Source: Deltaproteobacteria bacterium (GTDB lineage: Bacteria > Desulfobacterota > Desulfobacteria > Desulfobacterales > JAFDCJ01). Taken from it: 10,291 nucleotides of DNA. Of the stretch, positions 5,281 through 10,291 are shown piece by piece (within the stretch, counting starts at the first letter, position 1; every line of letters starts with the position of its first letter). The notes beneath the pieces were generated by a model. It was not told where the DNA came from, ran no database searches, and saw nothing but the letters and a program-made list of their open reading frames with translations. The DNA lies in contig JAJRVC010000110.1 of the NCBI GenBank assembly GCA_024277475.1, positions 1 to 10,291 on the forward strand, in the 5' to 3' direction. The translations under genes and the position numbers were made by a program.

Positions 5281-7197
5281 TTAATTGGAAATTTTGAGCC
5301 TCACTTCAGATTGTTGAATCGTTTTACTGGATCGGTAATTTGATGCTGTACTGATTAAGAGGAGAATTACACCTGCAATGTCCGTTGGAATATTGGAAAT
5401 TAATAATAAGACGCTTCCTGCCAACATGGTAATCCTGTTTAGTGGGGATAAATGAGTTAACAAGAATCCTTCCATGGCGGCAGATAGTGATATGGTCCCG
5501 ACAAAAGCAGTTGCAAAACTGAAAATTATAAAAACCATATTTCCTTCCATCAAAAGAGCGGAATTGTAAACAAAAACGAAAGGAATGATATACTTCACAA
5601 ATCCGAGTTTAGCGGCGTTAATTCCTGTTTTCATAACATTCGCCTCAGCAATAGCCGCCCCGGCGAATGCTGCCAGAGCGACGGGAGGCGTAATCGCTGA
5701 AAGAAGGCATGAATAAAATACAAACATATGAGCCGCAATCGGATTCAACCCTACCTTGATAAGAGAAGGGGCGGCTATCATGGCAACGATAATGTAAGCA
5801 GGAGCGGTGGGAACGCCCATGCCGAGAATCAAGCAGGCAAACATGACAAGAAACAGCAATAAGGGGAAAATACCTTGGGAAAGATTTAAAATAATATCAA
5901 CAAATTTTATACCTAAACCCGTAATATCAAGACATCCCACAACAATCCCGGCACAGGCGCAACAGGATGCGATGACAACAGCATTCTTAGCCCCTTTTAT
6001 CAATGCATTTAAGAATTCTCTTAGATTGAGCCGGCTGGATTTACGGGCCATCGCGACAATCATTAAAGCAATGATAGCTACAAATGCGGCCCTGAAAGGC
6101 GTATATCCCCTGATGAGCACAAAAATTAGCAAGAATATGGGAATAATAAAATGAAACCCACCAATAATTGTATCTTTCAGCGGAGGTAGCTCTGACCGTG
6201 GAATACTCTTCAAGCCCATTTTCAGGGCCTCAATATGCGTAGATGCAAATACTGCTGTGAAATATAACAGGGCCGGCAGGAGCGCTGCCTTGCAAATTGA
6301 CAGGTAGGAAACCCCGATGATTTCAGCCATGATAAAGGCAGCCGCGCCCATGATCGGAGGCATGATCTGTCCCCCGGCCGAAGCTGCCGCTTCTACCGCG
6401 CCGGAATATTCCGGCGTATACCCCATTTTTTTCATGAGGGGGATCGTAAAGGTACCGGTTCCGTATACATTGGCTACGGAATGGCCTGAAATGGTGCCGA
6501 ACAGGCCGCTTGCAACAACAGCTACCTTTGCCGGACCGCCGGTAGCCCAACCGACAATGGAAAGGCTAAAATTAATGATGAACTTACCGGCTCCGGTCTG
6601 ATCCAACAGCGCGGCAAACATGATAAAAAGAAACACAAATGTTGCGGATACTCCCACGGGCACGCCGAAAATTGCATGGGGTGTCATGAACATATGATCA
6701 ATAAAAATACGCAGGTTTGGTGATCGAATGGTAAACGGATAAGGAAAAAATTGTCCGAAAAGCGTGTATGCGATAAAACACAGCGCTACAATCGGCAAGG
6801 CTAAGCCCGTGACACGCCGAGTTGCCTCAAGGACCAAAGCCATGGTTATCCAGCCAAAGGAAATATCAAATATATTCATGGGGCCGGTATACCACTCCCT
6901 TGTAGTAAAACGATAGTGGTTAACCATCAAATATATGTCTATGGTCAGGCAAATGAGGGCCAGCGGAATATCAATCTTAGCGGACTTCTCGACGGACCAT
7001 TTTTTTGAGGCCGGCCAGTAAAGAAAAGCCAGCGTCAAAAGTGTCATTAAGTGGATAGTACGCATACCGTAGGCTTCAATTATACCAAAAGCTCCGGTGT
7101 AGAGATGAAAGACCGATATACTTATCGCAATGATGGCAGCACATAATTTTATCACGTTGATAAGGGATGTCGGTTTTGGAAAATTATTTCCTTCCAT
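5281..7197 (-). CDS. TRAP transporter fused permease, 4TM (DctQ-like) plus 12TM (DctM-like), TAXI type
   Basis: A 638-residue polytopic inner-membrane protein that moves a carboxylate-type solute in by sodium or proton symport, using the periplasmic TAXI binding protein. Hydrophobic segments start near residue 14 and fill most of the length: an N-terminal four-helix DctQ-like part to about 145, then the DctM-like part. Family hallmarks are GHSVANVYGTGTF (238-250), AASAGGQIMPPIMGAAAF (271-288), GMGVPTAPAY (459-468) and AITPPVALAAFAGAAIA (501-517). I chose the ATG at 7197 because GGAGG at 7207-7211 lies nine bases upstream. A longer frame would begin at TTG 7227 inside a stem-loop arm and is less likely. 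It follows the binding-protein gene across a 73-base gap with a strong hairpin and is 10 bases from the hydrolase gene. Confidence 0.95.
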   Translation of the reverse strand: MEGNNFPKPTSLINVIKLCAAIIAISISVFHLYTGAFGIIEAYGMRTIHLMTLLTLAFLYWPASKKWSVEKSAKIDIPLALICLTIDIYLMVNHYRFTTREWYTGPMNIFDISFGWITMALVLEATRRVTGLALPIVALCFIAYTLFGQFFPYPFTIRSPNLRIFIDHMFMTPHAIFGVPVGVSATFVFLFIMFAALLDQTGAGKFIINFSLSIVGWATGGPAKVAVVASGLFGTISGHSVANVYGTGTFTIPLMKKMGYTPEYSGAVEAAASAGGQIMPPIMGAAAFIMAEIIGVSYLSICKAALLPALLYFTAVFASTHIEALKMGLKSIPRSELPPLKDTIIGGFHFIIPIFLLIFVLIRGYTPFRAAFVAIIALMIVAMARKSSRLNLREFLNALIKGAKNAVVIASCCACAGIVVGCLDITGLGIKFVDIILNLSQGIFPLLLFLVMFACLILGMGVPTAPAYIIVAMIAAPSLIKVGLNPIAAHMFVFYSCLLSAITPPVALAAFAGAAIAEANVMKTGINAAKLGFVKYIIPFVFVYNSALLMEGNMVFIIFSFATAFVGTISLSAAMEGFLLTHLSPLNRITMLAGSVLLLISNIPTDIAGVILLLISTASNYRSSKTIQQSEVRLKISN

Positions 7198-7221
7198 CGC
7201 TTGATGCCTCCGCAGTGCCTG

Positions 7222-7262
7222 ATTCAATCTGGCCGGATAGGAGATATCCGGTCAGATTGAAT
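7222..7262 (-). promoter_or_regulatory. Strong intergenic stem-loop between binding-protein and permease genes
   Basis: Arms at 7222-7239 and 7245-7262 pair over 18 positions with one mismatch (7232/7252) around a five-base loop. It begins 9 bases after the binding-protein stop codon and has no T-run on the minus strand, so full termination is unlikely. Such structures between a binding-protein gene and its permease commonly protect the upstream mRNA, so that more binding protein than permease is made. That role is inferred here. Confidence 0.75.
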
Positions 7263-7270
7263 GGTTACAA

Positions 7271-8263
7271 TTACTTTAGATAGCCCTGCTCCTTGTAGTA
7301 CTTGGCGGCACCCGGGTGCAAAGGCAAAAAGATACCGTGTGCCATCCCCTCAGCAGTAAAGCCTTTGAAGGCTGCATGATGGTTCCGATACTCCTCGGCT
7401 CCCTGCGCCATAGCTTTTACTATGGCATATGCCACCTTATCCGGAACGTCAGAATTTATTATAATCTCTCCACTACTGGCGGGGCAATCCACAGTATAAT
7501 CAATTCCTTTATACAACCCGGCCGGCATAGTCTCAGTTCTGGTTCCGGTTTTTTTATTAATGGCGTCCAGAAGACCCTTGCTCCACGTCAAAACTTTCAT
7601 ATCCCTGACTGTGGCAAGTTCCATGGCCCAACCGGCTTTACCCAGAGCTGCGGCGCAGATAATGTCTGCATGACCATCCTTGATCAACGAAACGGCATCG
7701 CCCCATTTGACGAAGTTGACCTTTCCGCCCCATTTTTTTATGTCATCCCATGACACATTTTTTGAAGCCAGGGCGTTTCTAAACTGCAATTCAGTGACTG
7801 AGCCTGGCGATAGAGTGCAAATTCTAGCGGGCATTTTTTTTTCAATTAATTCCTCAACCGAGTTCGCCGGGAAGTCTTTACGCGCATACATAAAGTAATA
7901 CATCGTATCCTGAACACTGAAAAGTGATCTTACCTTGGGTAGGGGCTTATTCAGTGGCGGGAGGCCCTTTTCTGCTAATCCACAAAGCGTATTGGCTGTG
8001 CTGGCAAGATCCAATTCACCTGTATTGACCCGGGTGATATTACCTACCCAACCCCCGGGCACAACTGTCGTGCTGATTCTTGGGTTAGCATCCCCGACAA
8101 TTTTGCTCATGCCGGTTAGCATCACAAAGCCTGCACCGCCAACTGCCCCTCCTCCGGCCCTTAGCACAGCGCTAACTTCAGAACCTGCAAAAGCAAAAGG
8201 CATTACGGTAAAGGAAGCCAGTGTGACGACTAAAAATATTATTCCCAAATATTTGCCTTTCAT
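7271..8263 (-). CDS. TAXI family TRAP transporter solute-binding subunit, secreted
   Basis: A 330-residue periplasmic binding protein that delivers substrate to the fused TRAP permease encoded next. A signal peptide is evident: MKGKYLG, then a hydrophobic run to PFAFA, with likely cleavage after residue 26. The mature part starts with LRAGGGAVGGAGF, the glycine-rich opening typical of TAXI proteins, and continues with VVPGGWVGNITRVNTGELDLAST, matching the family's repeated G-x-N-x-x-x-V/L-x-x-GE/xLD pattern. Its C-terminus LPLHPGAAKYYKEQGYL is also characteristic. The ATG at 8263 has AAGGAGG seven bases upstream, a near-ideal ribosome site, in line with high expression of binding proteins. 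It follows the acyl-CoA ligase across 262 noncoding bases and may have its own promoter there. Substrate is unknown; organic acids are usual for TRAP systems. Confidence 0.95.
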   Translation of the reverse strand: MKGKYLGIIFLVVTLASFTVMPFAFAGSEVSAVLRAGGGAVGGAGFVMLTGMSKIVGDANPRISTTVVPGGWVGNITRVNTGELDLASTANTLCGLAEKGLPPLNKPLPKVRSLFSVQDTMYYFMYARKDFPANSVEELIEKKMPARICTLSPGSVTELQFRNALASKNVSWDDIKKWGGKVNFVKWGDAVSLIKDGHADIICAAALGKAGWAMELATVRDMKVLTWSKGLLDAINKKTGTRTETMPAGLYKGIDYTVDCPASSGEIIINSDVPDKVAYAIVKAMAQGAEEYRNHHAAFKGFTAEGMAHGIFLPLHPGAAKYYKEQGYLK

Positions 8264-8525
8264 TATAAACCCTCCTTTGCTTATTGTTTGTCTTCGCTTT
8301 CAACCTGAAAGTATAAGTATGACCGGTTGCCTTGGATATCGAAGGCAAAGATTAATTCCGACCCGCACTCTCAATAATTTTTATCTTTTTCATCAAAGGC
8401 ATATACAACCTTTATTCGTCCATGGTTACCCACCTCCTTTCCTCTCACTTTTGCTGTCTTTATCGGAATATCGGGAGAGAGAGCCTCAGCCAGTGATAAT
8501 CTTACCAAATTAGTTGCAGCTAAAA
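8264..8525 (-). other. Noncoding leader upstream of the TAXI gene, with orphan ribosome site and small hairpin
   Basis: No conserved gene is seen in these 262 bases. Three items stand out on the minus strand. AAGGAGGT (8439-8432) is a perfect Shine-Dalgarno, but the ATG it serves (8423) opens a frame of only Met-Asp-Glu before TAA (8414-8412). A second ATG at 8402 opens a 16-codon frame to 8352. A 7-bp stem pairs 8327-8333 with 8342-8348. A TATACT at 8315-8310 could be a -10 box, but its -35 is poor. The leader may regulate the transporter or be the remnant of a lost gene. Confidence 0.4.
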
Positions 8526-10070
8526 TCATTCAAGATTTTCCAGATCCATTTTTATGATTTTGCGGTTTTCGTTTTTTGGTAAGCTCCCGATAAACCGTAT
8601 CAGTTTAGGCACCTTGTATTTTGTGAGCCCTTTTTTTATGCAAAAGTCCTGTAGTTCCAGATCTGTAGGCTTGTCCTTATCTTTCTTTAGGACTACAAAT
8701 GCCTTTACAATTTCACCCCACTTTTCATCCGGAGCTCCAATAACCGCTGATTCAAGCACGGAAGGGTGGCTGTCAATGAAAATTTCGACTTCTCTTGAGT
8801 AAATATTGAACCCCCCGCTAATAATCATGTCCTTCTTTCTATCAACGATATAGTAATATCCGCCTCGATCCCTGTATCCTAAGTCGCCTGTGTGAAGCCA
8901 ACCGCCTTTGTATGTCTTCTCAGTGACTCCGGGCAGGTTTAAATAACCCGGGGATATGTGAGGGCTTCTTAAAATAATCTCACCGATCCGACCAGTCGGC
9001 ACATCCTGGTCATTTTCAGCCACGATTCTTACCTCTACTCCTATGGCCCTTGTTCCGGCTGAGCTCAGACGTTTGGCCATGTCTTCATCGCTATCTATAA
9101 TGTGTTCTTCAGGGGCCAAATGGGTAAGCGGTTGAACAGCTTCAGTCAGGCCGTAATTCTGACGGAAGATGTTGCCAAAAACAGACACTGCTTCTTTCAA
9201 CTTTGAAGTCGGCATCGGAGCGGTACCGTAAAAGATACGTTTCAAACTTTTCAGGTCATAATTATGGATGTTTTTATGCTCCAGTAGCATGACTATCATC
9301 GTAGGAACCAATAGGGTGCATGTAACCTTTTCTTTTTCTATGGTTTCGAGCAGAACGGTTGGGTCAAATTTGTCTAGAATGACATGCTTGGCGCCTTTTA
9401 GATAAAAGGGCGTAGAATAGTAACCTGCGGCATGAGTTAGAGGGGCCACATGTAAAAAGACATCGTCTTTGCTTATTAACATGTCCGCATTCATGAATAC
9501 ATTGGCGATTTGTTCTTTCCTGTTTCGGTAAGTCATCATCACGCCACGAGGCTTACCGGTGGTTCCGGAAGTGTAATGAATTTTATAAATATCGTTTTCA
9601 TCGATATCGAAATCAGGTTCAAATGGATCGGAATCAGTAAGGGCCGATTCGTAATCGACTACCTTGCCCATAGGGTCGCCATGGCAGATGAATTCTTTTA
9701 CACCAGGTAAAGCTTGCCGGATCTGTTCTATCTGATCTATGAACTCAGATCCAAATATTAAAACAGTTGCTTCACAATCTCTTAAGATATCAATATTTTG
9801 GATGACAGAGTCGCGGGTGTTAAGCGGAACCATTATTATGCCGGCCTTCCACAACCCAAGGAAAAGCTCGAAACTTTGATTGGAATTGTATTGTAAACAG
9901 GCGACCCTGGTACCTTTGGAAAATCCACGGTTTATAAGGCTCCACGCCAGCCTGTTGGCGCGTTCATTTATTTCACGATAGGTAAATGTACGTCCCTTGC
10001 ATACAATGCACGTGTAGTCTGGGAATCGTTCTGCCGGAACTCTTACCCATGCACTGGCATTGAATTTCAT
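8526..10070 (-). CDS. AMP-dependent acyl-CoA synthetase/ligase (class I adenylate-forming)
   Basis: A 514-residue cytoplasmic enzyme that activates a carboxylic acid with ATP to an acyl-adenylate and then forms its CoA thioester. The core motifs are all present: YTSGTTGKPRGV (166-177) for ATP phosphate binding, NYGLTEA (305-311), GWLHTGDLGYRD (390-401) with the ribose-binding Asp, the hinge DRKKDMIISGGFNIYS (410-425), and the C-terminal LPKNENRKIIK with the catalytic lysine at about 504. Length is typical of fatty-acid or aromatic-acid CoA ligases. I chose the ATG at 10070, where AAAGGGGA lies about six bases upstream; a longer frame would need TTG at 10097. It precedes the TAXI transporter genes on the same strand, which suggests that it activates the imported acid. 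Chain length or aromatic specificity cannot be told from the motifs. Confidence 0.94.
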   Translation of the reverse strand: MKFNASAWVRVPAERFPDYTCIVCKGRTFTYREINERANRLAWSLINRGFSKGTRVACLQYNSNQSFELFLGLWKAGIIMVPLNTRDSVIQNIDILRDCEATVLIFGSEFIDQIEQIRQALPGVKEFICHGDPMGKVVDYESALTDSDPFEPDFDIDENDIYKIHYTSGTTGKPRGVMMTYRNRKEQIANVFMNADMLISKDDVFLHVAPLTHAAGYYSTPFYLKGAKHVILDKFDPTVLLETIEKEKVTCTLLVPTMIVMLLEHKNIHNYDLKSLKRIFYGTAPMPTSKLKEAVSVFGNIFRQNYGLTEAVQPLTHLAPEEHIIDSDEDMAKRLSSAGTRAIGVEVRIVAENDQDVPTGRIGEIILRSPHISPGYLNLPGVTEKTYKGGWLHTGDLGYRDRGGYYYIVDRKKDMIISGGFNIYSREVEIFIDSHPSVLESAVIGAPDEKWGEIVKAFVVLKKDKDKPTDLELQDFCIKKGLTKYKVPKLIRFIGSLPKNENRKIIKMDLENLE

Positions 10071-10130
10071 CACAGTCCCCTTTCTGCTTTCACACAATCA
10101 GCTTGATATGAATTTTGCACCTAGCAGGTC

Positions 10131-10159
10131 GTTATAAAATATGGCCGACATTACCTTAA
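10131..10159 (-). promoter_or_regulatory. Weak candidate promoter for the acyl-CoA ligase gene
   Basis: TATAAC (10136-10131, five of six) follows TTAAGG (10159-10154, three of six) after 17 bases on the minus strand, about 60 bases before the ligase start. The -35 is poor, so the call is tentative. Confidence 0.25.
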
Positions 10160-10166
10160 CGTTGCA

Positions 10167-10262
10167 AAAGCCGGAGGGCTTCAGAGCCAAGGCGTCAAGG
10201 GTGAAGTTGTAGTCGTTTACCTCGAATCCTTGACAACACAGGATCTGGAGTCCTCCGGCTTT
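10167..10262. repeat. Long imperfect palindrome, MITE/REP-like hairpin element
   Basis: The left arm (10167-10200) and right arm (10228-10262) are near-complementary over about 34 bases around a 27-base loop. The outer part pairs as AAAGCCGGAGG with CCTCCGGCTTT and the inner part as GTCAAGG with CCTTGAC; CAGA/TCTG pairs between them. It lies upstream of the ligase gene in a stretch without a convincing gene. No clear target-site duplication flanks it. Terminal match quality and size suggest a non-autonomous mobile element or folded repeat; copy number is unknown. Confidence 0.65.
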
Positions 10263-10291
10263 CCCGAAGGGTAAACAACATGGCAAAATCG

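Noticed and set aside
7198..7227. Longer permease start at TTG 7227
   Set aside because: The codon lies within the arm of the stem-loop, and the ATG at 7197 has a GGAGG nine bases upstream.
7935..8513. Plus-strand open frame of 192 codons opposite the TAXI gene start and its leader
   Set aside because: Shadow of the binding-protein gene; proline/serine-rich translation without family signal.
10071..10097. Longer acyl-CoA ligase start at TTG 10097
   Set aside because: The ATG at 10070 has its own purine-rich ribosome site and gives a normal N-terminus.
10098..10286. 62-codon minus-strand frame at the right end
   Set aside because: It runs through both arms of the palindromic element and has no good ribosome site or recognised domain.
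10280..10291. Possible plus-strand gene start (ATG after an AAGGG) at the window edge
   Set aside because: Only four codons are visible, which is too little to support a gene.

Overview
The window looks like a piece of an anaerobic bacterial chromosome. The gene content (a four-subunit 2-oxoacid:ferredoxin oxidoreductase, a TAXI-type TRAP transporter and a fatty/aromatic-acid type acyl-CoA ligase) fits a sulfate-reducing or syntrophic member of the Desulfobacterota. That placement is inferred from gene content, not from a marker gene. Every convincing gene is on the minus strand, so transcription runs from high to low coordinates.

Right half (about 10070 down to 4404): an acyl-CoA ligase (8526-10070), a TAXI solute-binding protein with a signal peptide (7271-8263), a fused TRAP permease (5281-7197) and a metallo-beta-lactamase-fold hydrolase (4404-5270). 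The last three are tightly packed. A strong 18-bp-arm stem-loop lies between the binding protein and the permease. The set reads as a module that takes up a carboxylic acid and activates it with CoA; the substrate is unknown.

Left half (4308 down to 1): a clear promoter-like TTGACA-17-TAAATT and a leader hairpin precede a P-loop ATPase (3487-4185, TTG start), a two-cluster ferredoxin subunit (3172-3405), the alpha subunit (2085-3158), the beta subunit (1077-1814) and the gamma subunit (339-878) of a Vor/Kor-type 2-oxoacid:ferredoxin oxidoreductase. The 5' part of a hisC-like aminotransferase gene follows (1-342, running off the window) and overlaps the gamma gene by an ATGA. The alpha gene carries an in-frame TAA after codon 147. 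It is therefore either broken, made as two pieces, or affected by a base error; everything downstream of the stop remains intact and conserved.

The spacers on either side of the beta gene are unusually long for such an operon. Each holds a low-complexity CAC(A/G)-rich repeat bracketed by short inverted repeats. At the right end, 10167-10262 forms a long imperfect palindrome with the look of a MITE or REP-like element. No tRNA, rRNA, CRISPR array, transposase or phage gene was seen, and I found no clear new multi-gene system. The points most worth following are the split alpha subunit, the 10167-10262 element and the transporter/ligase/hydrolase module.
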